DNA of 64,000 nucleotides from Achromobacter sp. UMC71 (GTDB lineage: Bacteria > Pseudomonadota > Gammaproteobacteria > Burkholderiales > Burkholderiaceae_B): positions 24,446 through 88,445 of the forward strand of contig NZ_LZZT01000024.1 of NCBI RefSeq assembly GCF_014170305.1. Direction: 5' to 3'. Every line of letters starts with the position of its first letter. Position 1 is the stretch's first letter. The notes beneath the pieces are model-generated. The model did not search any database. It was not told the DNA's origin and saw only the letters and a list, made by a program, of their open reading frames with translations. The position numbers were made by a program, and so were the translations under genes. Positions 51,514 to 61,533 of the stretch are shown here, in pieces.

Positions 51514-52568
51514 GCAGCGTCCACGCTTACGCCACGCACCCGGCGCCGCAACGCAACCACCTGCTCCGCCCCCACCGCCCGCGCACGCAACTGCCCGCAG
51601 CCGCCCTCGACATCCTGCCCGGCGCTGTTCCTGATCTTGGTCAGCACGCCGCGGCGATGCAGGATGCGGACGATCTCGCGGATGCGCTCGGTATCGGGAC
51701 GCTGGTAGTCGTCGCCTTCCAGGCTGTTGAACGGAATCACATTGAGCACGCCGAACTTGCCCTTGAGCAGGCGCGGGATCTCGTCGAGTTCGTCGTCGCC
51801 GTCATTGATGCCCTTGAGCAGCGTCCACTGGTACTGCACCGGGTAACCGGTATCGCGGGCATAGGCTTCGCCCAGATCGACCAGTTCTGCCGGCGTCATC
51901 TGCGGCGCGCGCGGCAAGAGATGCCGGCGCAGTTCAGCCTTGGTCGTATGCAGCGACAGCGCCAGCGCGGGCTTGACGCGTTGCCTCGGCAAAGCGTCGA
52001 ACACGCGCCGGTCGCCAACGGTGGAGAACACCAGGTTCTTGTGGCCGATGTTGCCTTCCGTGCCGAGCAGGTCGATGGCTTGCAACACATTGTCCAGGTT
52101 GTGCGCAGGTTCGCCCATGCCCATGAAGACGACTTTCTTCACCGCGCGCTGGCGCCGCGCCAGCACAAATTGCGCCAGGATTTCCATGCTGGAGACCTGG
52201 CGGATCAGGCCGCTCTTGCCGGTCATGCAGAACCGACAGCCCACCGCGCAACCGACCTGGGTGGACACACAGAGCCCGTCGCGCGGCAGCAGCACGCTTT
52301 CCACCATCTGGCCGTCGGCCAGATCGACCAGCAGGCGCGAACCATCGTTGCCCGCATGCTCGGAACGGACGCGGGCCAGCCCGTCAAGCTCGGCCGCCAG
52401 CGCGGGCAGCGCCAGGCGCAGCGCCAAGGGCAGATAGTTGTCGAAGCGCCGCCGCCATGTGTCGCTGTCGAACGCCTGCCCGGTCAGCCAGGCGCGCATG
52501 ACCCGGCCGCGATGAGCCGGCTGGGCGCCTAGGGCGGCGAGACGTTGGTGGAAATCGGAGTAGCGCAT
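51510..52568 (-). CDS. Radical SAM RNA methyltransferase, RlmN/Cfr family
   Basis: Radical SAM enzyme of 352 residues in the RlmN/Cfr family, which methylates C2 (RlmN) or C8 (Cfr) of A2503 in 23S rRNA. The cluster motif CAVGCRFC gives Cys107, Cys111 and Cys114; MGMGEP follows near residue 150, and a conserved Cys in VEGGCGQLR near the C-terminus is the probable methyl carrier. It is shorter than typical RlmN and is not in the ndk-rlmN-ispG context of canonical rlmN, so it may be a second, divergent member. Its end overlaps the hipA remnant by four bases (convergent). Confidence 0.82.
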   Translation of the reverse strand: MRYSDFHQRLAALGAQPAHRGRVMRAWLTGQAFDSDTWRRRFDNYLPLALRLALPALAAELDGLARVRSEHAGNDGSRLLVDLADGQMVESVLLPRDGLCVSTQVGCAVGCRFCMTGKSGLIRQVSSMEILAQFVLARRQRAVKKVVFMGMGEPAHNLDNVLQAIDLLGTEGNIGHKNLVFSTVGDRRVFDALPRQRVKPALALSLHTTKAELRRHLLPRAPQMTPAELVDLGEAYARDTGYPVQYQWTLLKGINDGDDELDEIPRLLKGKFGVLNVIPFNSLEGDDYQRPDTERIREIVRILHRRGVLTKIRNSAGQDVEGGCGQLRARAVGAEQVVALRRRVRGVSVDAA

Positions 52569-52647
52569 GGGGAGCGGATTTTACCGTGCCCGGTACGGAC
52601 GCTCGGCAGGCTCGCGGCCCCGCATGGCCTGCCGGGCGAAGCCCCGC

Positions 52648-53703
52648 CTACCCCGCGATGGCCCGGGCCAGTTGCTGGATGGATAGCGGCGCGCAGCCCT
52701 CGGCGTCGTTGCTGACCGTCACATAGGCTGGCTGGCCCGCGCCCGTAATGCCACGGATGGTGCGCGCCAACACCGTGCGGGTGGGGATATCCTCACTGAG
52801 AATGGCATTGAACGGATCATGCTTCTTCTGCGCGGCGGCATAACCATAGGGGCCGAAAACGCGGTTCAGGTTCCAGCGGCAGACCAGCGGCCCCGGCCAT
52901 AGCGCGCGCAGCATCGGCAGTTGCGCTTCGATCGGTGGCATCTTGCCATGCAGCCCCAGGCAGAAAGTGGCCCCATGCGCCTTGAGCGTATCGACCATCG
53001 CCTGGCCCAGCAGTTCCGGGTCCCGCACTTCCACCGCCACGATCACGCCATCCTGCGTGGACAATGCATCCCGGACCGCCGCCAGCATGCGCCCCAGTTT
53101 CTCGAACAGCGATGCCGAGCGGCTCAGCCAGCCCAGAGGCAGCGGACTCAGCTGGAACACCAGGACGCCGAGCTTGGCGCCCAGGCCTTCGAGCGCCGGC
53201 CGCACGAAATCCTGGACAGCCAGCGACGGGTCGAGGAAAACCGGGTTGGCCTCGCGCGTCCTGCCTTCTTCGCCACGCACCTGGGCATCGGTAATGCTGG
53301 AGGGACATTTGACGACGAAACGGAAATCGTCGTCGACCTGCCCCGCATAGCCGGCATACTGGCTCGCCGTCAACGGTTGCCAGAACGTGCGGTCCACGCA
53401 AACCGTGCGCAAAAGCGGATGCCGATGGTAAGCGCCGAGGCCGTGCCGGGACAGCGTGCTCGAATCGTATTCGCCGTCCCAGACCAGCCCTTCCCAGCCG
53501 GGGTATGACCAGGTGGAGACGCCAAAGCGCAACGCTGCGGGCAACTGCTGCGCGAGCGCGCGCCATTCCTGCGCTGCCGGCGCAGGAAGCACTCTGGCCA
53601 TGCTCCGGAGGGCGGAAAGGTCGGGATTGGCAGGAGACGCGACGTGCTGCGAGGCGTTGGCCGGCGGCACGGGTAGCGCATCTCCGAAAAGATCGTCTTG
53701 CAT
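52648..53703 (-). CDS. DUF72 domain protein
   Basis: DUF72-family protein of 351 residues with a TIM-barrel-like fold of unknown function. Marks are LRFGVSTWSYPGWEGLVW (about 58-75), FVVKCPSSITD, and the late PAYVTVSNDAEGCAPLSIQQLA. It is longer than many members because of an N-terminal extension of about 55 residues. The start at MQDDLFGD was chosen because the longer reading begins with unlikely residues. It lies 79 bases upstream of the RlmN-family gene on the same strand and could be co-transcribed. Confidence 0.83.
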   Translation of the reverse strand: MQDDLFGDALPVPPANASQHVASPANPDLSALRSMARVLPAPAAQEWRALAQQLPAALRFGVSTWSYPGWEGLVWDGEYDSSTLSRHGLGAYHRHPLLRTVCVDRTFWQPLTASQYAGYAGQVDDDFRFVVKCPSSITDAQVRGEEGRTREANPVFLDPSLAVQDFVRPALEGLGAKLGVLVFQLSPLPLGWLSRSASLFEKLGRMLAAVRDALSTQDGVIVAVEVRDPELLGQAMVDTLKAHGATFCLGLHGKMPPIEAQLPMLRALWPGPLVCRWNLNRVFGPYGYAAAQKKHDPFNAILSEDIPTRTVLARTIRGITGAGQPAYVTVSNDAEGCAPLSIQQLARAIAG

Positions 53704-53882
53704 GCTGGTCGTTCTGACGCGGGGATGGGCTATAGGGTACTTGCAAAATAACGAGCGCACACGGCCGCAACGGATGAACAGCGGGACGCCGTCAAAGAAC
53801 CATCATTGGGAGATTTGCCAATGCAATTTGGCGATCGCGCGGCCCAGCAGAAGGACGGTGGAGAAGGCGATGAGGGGAAAGC

Positions 53883-53956
53883 TGGAGCGGGTGAAGGGAA
53901 TCGAACCCTCGTATGAAGCTTGGGAAGCTGCCGTTCTACCATTGAACTACACCCGC
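53883..53956 (-). tRNA. tRNA-Gly (anticodon CCC)
   Basis: Read on the minus strand, this 74-base gene folds as a cloverleaf with acceptor GCGGGTG/CACCCGC, D-arm GTTC-AATGGTA-GAAC, anticodon loop TTCCCAA (anticodon CCC) and T-loop TTCGATT. The 3' CCA is encoded. It resembles E. coli glyU. The anticodon stem GCAGC/GCTTC has one C-U mismatch at pair 28-42. A TATAAT box lies about 42 bases upstream. Confidence 0.95.
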
Positions 53957-53998
53957 TCGGGTGTCGTGCCCGGGTATCAAACCTGGACAGAGGCCGGA

Positions 53999-54004
53999 AT
54001 TATA
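53999..54004 (-). promoter_or_regulatory. -10 element for the tRNA-Gly gene
   Basis: TATAAT on the minus strand, 42 bases upstream of the tRNA 5' end. No good -35 match is visible at the right distance. Confidence 0.45.
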
Positions 54005-54065
54005 GCGCGCCTTTTTCTGCGCCGGGAGGAGGCTTGCCGCCCCCCGGGTTCGCCGTCAGCCGAGC

Positions 54066-55052
54066 TTAGTTGGCCGTGATGTTGGCGGCCTTGACGACCT
54101 TGCCCCAGCGGTCCAGTTCCGACTGGGTGTAGGCGCCCAGTTCCTTCGGCCCCATGAAGATGGCCTCGGCGCCCTGCTCGGCGGCTTTCTGGCGGAAGGC
54201 GTCGGTCTTCATGATCTTCTGGATTTCGCCGGCGATCTTGTCCACGACCGGCGCGGGCGTGTCTTTGGGCGCGTACATGGCGAACCACGACGACACGATC
54301 AGGTCGGGATAGCCGGCCTCGGCGGCGGTGGGCACGTTCGGCAGGGACGACAGGCGGGTGTTGCCGGTTACGGCCAGCGCGCGCAGCTTGCCGGCGGCGA
54401 TCTGCCCCAGCAGCGGCGGTGGCGTGGTGATCGTCATGTCCACGGCGCCGCCCAAGAGGTCGTTCAGCGCGGGACCGGTGCCCTTGTACGGAATGTGCGC
54501 GATCTGCGTGCCGGCCATCTGGTTCAGCAGTTCTGTGGCCACCTGTTGCAGCGAGCCATTGCCGGACGACGCATAGTTCAACTTGCCCGGATTGGCCTTG
54601 GCATAAGCCACCAGTTCCTTGAGCGAGTGGATGGGCAGGTCGGGGCGCACCACGACCACCTGCGGCGCAGACAGCACGTTGGCAACAGGCGCAAAGTCCT
54701 TGATGGGATCCCAGCCGGCGGCGGGCGTGACATGGGGCGTGATGACCTGGAAGCCGGAGTATTGCAGCAGCAGCGTATAGCCGTCGGGCTTGGCGCGGGC
54801 GACGGCCTGCGCGGCGATGCCGCCGGAGGCGCCCGGCTTATTTTCGACGACGACGCTTTGGCCCAGCGCGGCGCCCAACGGCTGGGCGATCAGGCGGGCG
54901 GCGATGTCGGTGGTGCCGCCGGGCGCGGCGGACACGATCAGCGTGACGGGTCGGTTGGGAAAGTCGGTTTGGGCGCTGGCGGCGCCGGCGGCAACGGTCA
55001 GCGCGGCGGCGATACCGGCGCGCAGGATGGTGGGCAGGCAGGGAAATGCCAT
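54066..55052 (-). CDS. Bug-family receptor of the CoA-transferase/HMG-CoA lyase operon
   Basis: Periplasmic Bug (TctC) receptor of 328 residues with a signal peptide ending ASAQTD (about residue 28), LIVSAAPGGTTDIAAR and the ligand motif VENKPGASGG. It lies 47 bases after the HMG-CoA lyase gene on the same strand and closes the operon. Given the partners, a dicarboxylate such as 3-hydroxy-3-methylglutarate is a reasonable ligand guess; Bug proteins usually bind carboxylates. Confidence 0.9.
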   Translation of the reverse strand: MAFPCLPTILRAGIAAALTVAAGAASAQTDFPNRPVTLIVSAAPGGTTDIAARLIAQPLGAALGQSVVVENKPGASGGIAAQAVARAKPDGYTLLLQYSGFQVITPHVTPAAGWDPIKDFAPVANVLSAPQVVVVRPDLPIHSLKELVAYAKANPGKLNYASSGNGSLQQVATELLNQMAGTQIAHIPYKGTGPALNDLLGGAVDMTITTPPPLLGQIAAGKLRALAVTGNTRLSSLPNVPTAAEAGYPDLIVSSWFAMYAPKDTPAPVVDKIAGEIQKIMKTDAFRQKAAEQGAEAIFMGPKELGAYTQSELDRWGKVVKAANITAN

Positions 55053-55099
55053 GGGTGTGTCTCCTTGGTTTTTATAGTGTGGTCAAAACGACATCGGTA

Positions 55100-56047
55100 C
55101 TACTGCGGAAATTTCTCGGCCAGCCACGCGGGCGCCGCATGGGTCGCCAGGCGCGGCCCCGCTTGCAGCAAGGCATTGGACAGGTCGCGCTGTACCAGCG
55201 CGGGCAAGCCGCGCACGATGGCCAGCAAGGGCGCCAGCGACACGCCGGACTCCACGCCCATGCAGACGAACATGTGCACCAACTCTTCGGTGTTGACGTT
55301 GCCGCTGGCGCCCGGCGCATAGGGACACCCGCCCAGGCCGCCAACCGCCGCGTCAAAACGGGTGATGCCGGTCTGCCAGGCGGCGATCGCATTGGCCAGC
55401 GCCATGCCGCGGGTATTGTGCAGATGCACGGTCAGCGGCACGCCGGGCAAGCGGGCCGACGCCTGTTCGCACAAAGCGGCCACTTGCGTCGGAAACGCCA
55501 TGCCCGTGGTGTCGCACAGCGTGATGCCGGCCGCGCCCGCCTCGACCAGGCGTGCGGCCAGGTCCAGCACCTGTTCCGCCGCGACGTCGCCGTCGAACGG
55601 ACAGCCGAAGGCGGTGGACAGGGACACGTTGCACGGCATGCCGCTGCGGCCGGCCGCGGCCAGCACCTGCGACAGTTCGGCAAAGGACTGGTCGCGCGTC
55701 ATGCGCAGGTTGGCGCGGTTATGCGTTTCGCTGCACGACATGACCAGGTTCATCTCGTCGGTGCCCGCTTCCAGCGCGCGCTCCAGGCCACGGATGTTGG
55801 GCACCAGCGCGGTGTAGATCACGCCGGGACGGCGGCGGATGCGGCGCATGACGTCCGCCGCGTCGGCCAGCGCGGGGATAGCCTTGGGCGAGGTGAAGCT
55901 GGTGACTTCGATACGTGCAAAACCGCAGTCGGACAAGGCGTCCACCAGGGCGACCTTGTCGTCGGTGGCAACCAGGGCCTGTTCGATCTGCAGGCCGTCG
56001 CGCGGGCCGACTTCGTTGATCTCGATCTTGGCGGGGCCGGCGTTCAT
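55100..56047 (-). CDS. Hydroxymethylglutaryl-CoA lyase (HMGL-like)
   Basis: HMG-CoA lyase-family enzyme of 315 residues, cleaving 3-hydroxy-3-methylglutaryl-CoA to acetoacetate and acetyl-CoA. Visible marks are INEVGPRDGLQ (10-20; Arg and Asp of the active site), STAFGCPFDGDV, TLCDTTGMA, VHLHNTRGMALAN (metal His-x-His), and the active-site loop GGLGGCPYAPGASGNVNTE. The start overlaps the stop of the CoA-transferase gene (ATGA). Leucine breakdown is the usual setting, but the CoA-transferase and Bug receptor here suggest use of imported free HMG or a close analogue. Confidence 0.92.
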   Translation of the reverse strand: MNAGPAKIEINEVGPRDGLQIEQALVATDDKVALVDALSDCGFARIEVTSFTSPKAIPALADAADVMRRIRRRPGVIYTALVPNIRGLERALEAGTDEMNLVMSCSETHNRANLRMTRDQSFAELSQVLAAAGRSGMPCNVSLSTAFGCPFDGDVAAEQVLDLAARLVEAGAAGITLCDTTGMAFPTQVAALCEQASARLPGVPLTVHLHNTRGMALANAIAAWQTGITRFDAAVGGLGGCPYAPGASGNVNTEELVHMFVCMGVESGVSLAPLLAIVRGLPALVQRDLSNALLQAGPRLATHAAPAWLAEKFPQ

Positions 56048-57237
56048 GCAATCACTCCCTTGGCGCGCAGCGCGCTGCGTTGTTCGTCCGACAGGCCCGC
56101 CTGCGCCAGCACGGCGTCGGTGTGCTCGCCCAGGGTGGGCGCGCGCTCGCGCACCGCGCCGGGGTTGGCCGACAGGTAGGGAAACACGGCCGGCATTTCC
56201 ACCGGCACGCCGGCGGCGGATTCGACGGTGGTGATGGCGTTGCGGGCGCGGTAATGCGGGTCGGCGGCGATATCCGCGACCGAATAGATGCGGCCGGCGG
56301 GCACGTCGGCGTCGCGCATCGCGGCCAATACGTCGTCGATGCGGCGGGCAAGCGTCCACGCCCCGATGGCGGCGTCGATCTCGGCGACGCGCCGGGCGCG
56401 GCCGTCGTTGTGCGCCAGGTCCGGGTCCCGGCCCAGGTCGTCGCGGCCGATGCGGGCCATCAGGCGGGTGTAGATGGCGTCGCCGTTGCCGGCGATGAGC
56501 ACGTAACCATCCTGGCAGGGATAGGCGTTGGACGGCGCGATGCCGGGCAGCGCGGCGCCGGCGGGTTCACGCACGGCGCCGAACACGGAATATTCCGGCA
56601 GCAGGCTTTCGCTGAGGTTGAACAGGCTTTCATACAGCGCCGCGTCGATCACCTGGCCCACGCCGCCCCGCGCATCGCGCTGGTACAGCGCCATCATCAC
56701 GCCCAGCGCGCCATGCAGGCCGGCGATGGTGTCGCCCAGCGACAGGCCGGCGCGCACCGGCGCGCGGCCCGGCTCGCCGTTCAGGTAGCGCAGCCCGGCC
56801 ATGGCCTCGCCGATGGCGGCAAAGCCTGGCTCGCGCGCCTTGGGGCCGGTCTGGCCATAGCCCGAGACGCGCAGCATGATCAGGCGCGGGTTCAGTTCAT
56901 GCAGGGCTTCCCACGACAAACCCCATTTTTCCAGGGTGCCGGCGCGGAAGTTCTCGATCAGCACGTCGGCCTGGCGGGCCAACAGGCGCACGATGTCCTG
57001 GCCTTCCGCCTGGCGCAGGTCCACGCATACCGACTGCTTGTTACGCGACTGCGCTTCCCACCAGACGGACGTGCCCTCATGCAGCAGGCGCCATTTGCGC
57101 AGCGGATCGCCCTGCCCGGGCGGCTCGATCTTGATGACCTGCGCGCCAAAATCCGCCAGCGTCTTGGCCGCGAACGGTCCTGCGATCAGTTGACCCAGCT
57201 CCAGCACGCGGATGCCGGCAAGAATCTGCCCTGCCAT
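56044..57237 (-). CDS. Class III (CaiB/BaiF) CoA-transferase
   Basis: Family III CoA-transferase of 397 residues. Marks include ILAGIRVLELGQLIAGPFAAKTLADFGAQVIKIEPP at the N-terminus, RNKQSVCVDLR, and ENFRAGTLEKWGL; the catalytic Asp is probably in the GLSLGDTIAGLHGA region (Asp near 169). It moves CoA between carboxylic acids. With HMG-CoA lyase overlapping downstream, a succinyl-CoA:hydroxymethylglutarate type reaction is a fair inference. GGGAGG precedes the start. Confidence 0.88.
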   Translation of the reverse strand: MAGQILAGIRVLELGQLIAGPFAAKTLADFGAQVIKIEPPGQGDPLRKWRLLHEGTSVWWEAQSRNKQSVCVDLRQAEGQDIVRLLARQADVLIENFRAGTLEKWGLSWEALHELNPRLIMLRVSGYGQTGPKAREPGFAAIGEAMAGLRYLNGEPGRAPVRAGLSLGDTIAGLHGALGVMMALYQRDARGGVGQVIDAALYESLFNLSESLLPEYSVFGAVREPAGAALPGIAPSNAYPCQDGYVLIAGNGDAIYTRLMARIGRDDLGRDPDLAHNDGRARRVAEIDAAIGAWTLARRIDDVLAAMRDADVPAGRIYSVADIAADPHYRARNAITTVESAAGVPVEMPAVFPYLSANPGAVRERAPTLGEHTDAVLAQAGLSDEQRSALRAKGVIA

Positions 57238-57372
57238 TTCGCCTCCCTGGCGACACTCGATATCAATGGACGGCAGTGTGCGCGCAAAGTCGCGCCGGGC
57301 GGAATGGACAATCGGGGAAAGGGGCATTCCCGGAACGAGAAACCCCGGGCAAACCCGAGAGCGGCAAACGCT

Positions 57373-58269
57373 TCAGGTGTCGCCGCGCAGATGCGCCAGC
57401 AACAGGCGCGCGGCCACGGTCAGGGTGTCGGCATCGCGCACGCCCAGCAGCAGCCAGCGGCGCGCCCATTCGTCGGTCAGCGGGATCAGCTTGATCGGCA
57501 TGGAACGCGCGTGCGGCTCGGCCGCGATGCGCGGCAGGATGCCCACGCCGCGGGTGGCCGACACCATGCGGCAGATGGCATCGAAACTGCGCACCTGGAT
57601 GCGCAGGCGCATGGCCCGGCCCAGGCGGCCGCTCTCGTCGGCCAGGCGGGTCGCCAGCGACGTGGCCGGCGGCAAGCCAACGTAGTCGTAGGCCAGCGTG
57701 TCCGCGAACGCTACCTGCGGCTCGGCGGCCAGCGGATGGCGCTGCGGCACGATCAGCACCAGTTCATCCAGCCGGTAGGGAAAGGTCGACAAGCCGTCGG
57801 CCGGGGTCCGGTCGGCGAAGACGCCGATATCGGCGCGGTTCTCCAGCACGGCGGTAACGATGTCGCTGCTGTTCTGCTCTTCCAGGTCGATCCGCACGGC
57901 CGGATGGTCATCCATGAACGCGGCCAGGTCCTCGGGCAGGAACTGCGTCAGCGACGAGGTATTGGCGGCGATGCGCACCTGCCCGCGCACGCCCTGGGCA
58001 AAATCCGACAAGGCGCCCGCCATCTGCTCCACCTCCTGCAGCACGCGCAGCGCGTGGACCAGACAGGCCTGCCCGGCGTCGGTCAGCTCCACCCCGGCGG
58101 CGTTGCGATACAGCAGCGCGGTGCCCAGGGCGGCTTCCAGGTCTGAAATCCGCTTGCTGGCCGCCCCCACCGCCAGATGCGACTGGCGCGCGCCCGCCGA
58201 GATGCTGCCCTGGCGCGCCACGGCAACAAACAGGGAGAGCGTGACGAGGTCGATGCGGGCAACGTTCAT
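57373..58269 (-). CDS. LysR-family regulator upstream of the CoA-transferase operon
   Basis: LysR-type regulator of 298 residues with helix-turn-helix [37 protein letters not shown] (about 9-45) and a C-terminal ligand domain. It lies 135 bases upstream of the CoA-transferase gene, on the same strand, rather than divergent, and is its likely regulator. A palindrome (58336-58351) lies 67 bases upstream of its own start and may be an autoregulatory site. Confidence 0.87.
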   Translation of the reverse strand: MNVARIDLVTLSLFVAVARQGSISAGARQSHLAVGAASKRISDLEAALGTALLYRNAAGVELTDAGQACLVHALRVLQEVEQMAGALSDFAQGVRGQVRIAANTSSLTQFLPEDLAAFMDDHPAVRIDLEEQNSSDIVTAVLENRADIGVFADRTPADGLSTFPYRLDELVLIVPQRHPLAAEPQVAFADTLAYDYVGLPPATSLATRLADESGRLGRAMRLRIQVRSFDAICRMVSATRGVGILPRIAAEPHARSMPIKLIPLTDEWARRWLLLGVRDADTLTVAARLLLAHLRGDT

Positions 58270-58335
58270 GACAAGAAACCGGGGCGGTGCGCGCCCGATG
58301 GAAAGCCGGGCTGGGAACTATAGCCGGGCGGGGCC

Positions 58336-58351
58336 GGGACAAATATGTCCC
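58336..58351. promoter_or_regulatory. Palindrome in the LysR / trmB divergent promoter
   Basis: GGGACA-AATA-TGTCCC is a perfect inverted repeat with 6-base arms in the 139-base spacer between the LysR gene and trmB. It is a candidate LysR operator and also overlaps the region where a trmB promoter would lie. Confidence 0.45.
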
Positions 58352-58408
58352 TATTTTAATCCCCCCTGGCAGGGGCGGCTGGCCTGGGCTGCCACTACAA
58401 TTCCCCCC

Positions 58409-60174
<1,766 letters not shown>

Positions 60175-60184
60175 GGAGACTTCC

Positions 60185-60385
60185 ATGCACATCACCCTGA
60201 ACGGCGACGCCCGCGAGTTCCCGCTGGACACCACGGTGAACGAGCTGCTCGAAACCCTGGGCTACGCCGGCAAGCGCGTCGCCGTGGAGCGCAATGGCGA
60301 GATTGTGCCCAAAAGCCAGCATGTCCAGACCGCGCTGACCGACGGCGACCAGATCGAGATCGTGGTCGCGGTGGGCGGGGGCTGA
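60185..60385 (+). CDS. thiS: Sulfur carrier protein ThiS
   Basis: Beta-grasp sulfur carrier of 66 residues ending with VVAVGGG, the Gly-Gly tail that is thiocarboxylated to give sulfur for thiazole formation in thiamin synthesis. MHITLNGDAREFPLDTTVNELLETLG is a typical ThiS start, with AAGGAG before it. The usual partner thiG does not follow; a strong terminator closes the operon instead. MoaD is less likely, because MoaD proteins are longer. Confidence 0.9.
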   Translation: MHITLNGDAREFPLDTTVNELLETLGYAGKRVAVERNGEIVPKSQHVQTALTDGDQIEIVVAVGGG

Positions 60386-60414
60386 TCGTCCCAGGCCGCG
60401 AGACGGATCCATGC

Positions 60415-60444
60415 AAAGGGCTGCAGCAATGCAGCCCTTTTTTT
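60415..60444 (+). terminator. Rho-independent terminator after thiS
   Basis: An 11-base-pair stem, AAAGGGCTGCA (60415-60425) with TGCAGCCCTTT (60430-60440), a GCAA loop and a run of T to 60444. It ends the trmB-pip-thiS unit. Confidence 0.93.
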
Positions 60445-60601
60445 GCGTACTCTGACAGGGGGCTAGCAACCTGTTACACGTTAACCCCTCGTCTGGTGGC
60501 GACGGGTGGGGCCATAATCGACGTTGCTGGCGTTGTCGTCGTACGGTTGTCGTGTTGTTGTTCTAGCGTTGCACATTGCCCCACGGGGCACAGGAGGCAT
60601 C

Positions 60602-60919
60602 ATGAACACCGCGGTCATCATTAACCTCATCATCCAGCTTGTCGCCGGCGCCGCCGGGGGCAATGGCCTGGGCAAGCTGCTCCAGCAGTTCAACCTGGGT
60701 CCCCTGGGCAACACGATCGCCGGTGCGATCGGCGGCCTGGCAGGCGGGTCCTGGCTGGCCCCGATGATCACCGCCGGGGCCGGCGCCATGGCGGCAGGCA
60801 ACGGCGGAATGGATCTTTCCGCCATTGCCAGCAGCGTGGTCGGCGGCGGCGTGGGCGGCGCGGTGCTGACGCTTATCGCTGGCGCCATACGCAAGATGGT
60901 CGCGGGCCGCGCGCCCTGA
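60602..60919 (+). CDS. Small glycine-rich hydrophobic protein, unknown function
   Basis: Protein of 105 residues, unusually rich in Gly and Ala, with two or three hydrophobic stretches: AVIINLIIQLVAGAAGG at the start, IAGAIGGLAGGSWLAPMITAGAGAMAAG in the middle, and VVGGGVGGAVLTLIAGAI near the end. It looks like a small membrane-inserted protein. A perfect AGGAGG lies five bases before the ATG. It precedes the LysM/BON gene by 46 bases and is probably co-transcribed. I do not recognise a characterised family. Confidence 0.78.
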   Translation: MNTAVIINLIIQLVAGAAGGNGLGKLLQQFNLGPLGNTIAGAIGGLAGGSWLAPMITAGAGAMAAGNGGMDLSAIASSVVGGGVGGAVLTLIAGAIRKMVAGRAP

Positions 60920-60965
60920 CCGCACTTTCTCGTTCTCTCACCGCAACATAGATAAAGGAAACACT

Positions 60966-61412
60966 ATGGGTCTGCTCAATTTCATCAAGGACGTCGGCGA
61001 AAAGCTCTTTGGCGCGAGCGAAGCCAAGGCGGCAACGGCGGATGAACTGAAGAAAGAACTGGATAAGCACGGCCTGAACGCCGACGGCCTGCAGATCACC
61101 GTGGACGGCGACAAGGTCACGGTGGCGGGCGAAGCCGCCAGCACCGAGGCCGCCGAGAAGATCTCGCTGGCGCTGGGCAACACCGTCGGCGTGGCCGCGG
61201 TGGACAACCAGCTGAAGGTCAAGCAGGCCGCCCCCGAGGCCAAGATGTACACGGTGCAAAAGGGCGACAACCTGTGGAAGATCGCCGAAGCGCAGTATGG
61301 CAAGGGCCAGGGCGCCAAGAACACCCTGATCTTCGAGGCCAACAAGCCGATGCTGACCAGCCCCGACAAGATCTACCCGGGCCAGGTGCTGCGCATTCCG
61401 CCCCTGTCGTAA
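60966..61412 (+). CDS. BON-LysM protein (Kbp/YgaU-like potassium-binding protein)
   Basis: Soluble protein of 148 residues with a BON domain (about 20-88) and a C-terminal LysM domain (YTVQKGDNLWKIAEAQYG from residue 94). This is the architecture of E. coli Kbp (YgaU), a cytoplasmic potassium sensor. No signal peptide is seen, as in Kbp. AAGGAA lies before the start. A terminator follows downstream. Confidence 0.9.
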   Translation: MGLLNFIKDVGEKLFGASEAKAATADELKKELDKHGLNADGLQITVDGDKVTVAGEAASTEAAEKISLALGNTVGVAAVDNQLKVKQAAPEAKMYTVQKGDNLWKIAEAQYGKGQGAKNTLIFEANKPMLTSPDKIYPGQVLRIPPLS

Positions 61413-61496
61413 GCAAGACGCGAACAAGCCGGCTGCGCCTTTGCAGTGGCCGGCTTGTGCATCGCGGCGCAGAACCCCCTGCCTGCCGCGATCACT

Positions 61497-61526
61497 TGGC
61501 CAGACGCAACGTCTGGCCATTTTTTT
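61497..61526 (+). terminator. Rho-independent terminator after the Kbp gene
   Basis: Perfect 10-base-pair stem TGGCCAGACG (61497-61506) and CGTCTGGCCA (61510-61519), loop CAA, then seven T. An earlier hairpin at 61424-61458 (10-base-pair stem, 15-base loop) lacks a T run. The convergent ffh gene ends at 61534. Confidence 0.92.
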
Positions 61527-61533
61527 GGAGCCA

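Noticed and set aside
56080..58146. 688-residue plus-strand ORF opposite the CoA-transferase and LysR genes
   Set aside because: Antisense shadow rich in Arg, Gln and His; the minus-strand genes have full family motifs.
60185..60385. ThiS considered as MoaD
   Set aside because: 66 residues with a ThiS-type start and VGGG end; no molybdopterin genes nearby.
61424..61458. Hairpin after the Kbp gene considered as its terminator
   Set aside because: No T run; a better terminator lies at 61497-61526.
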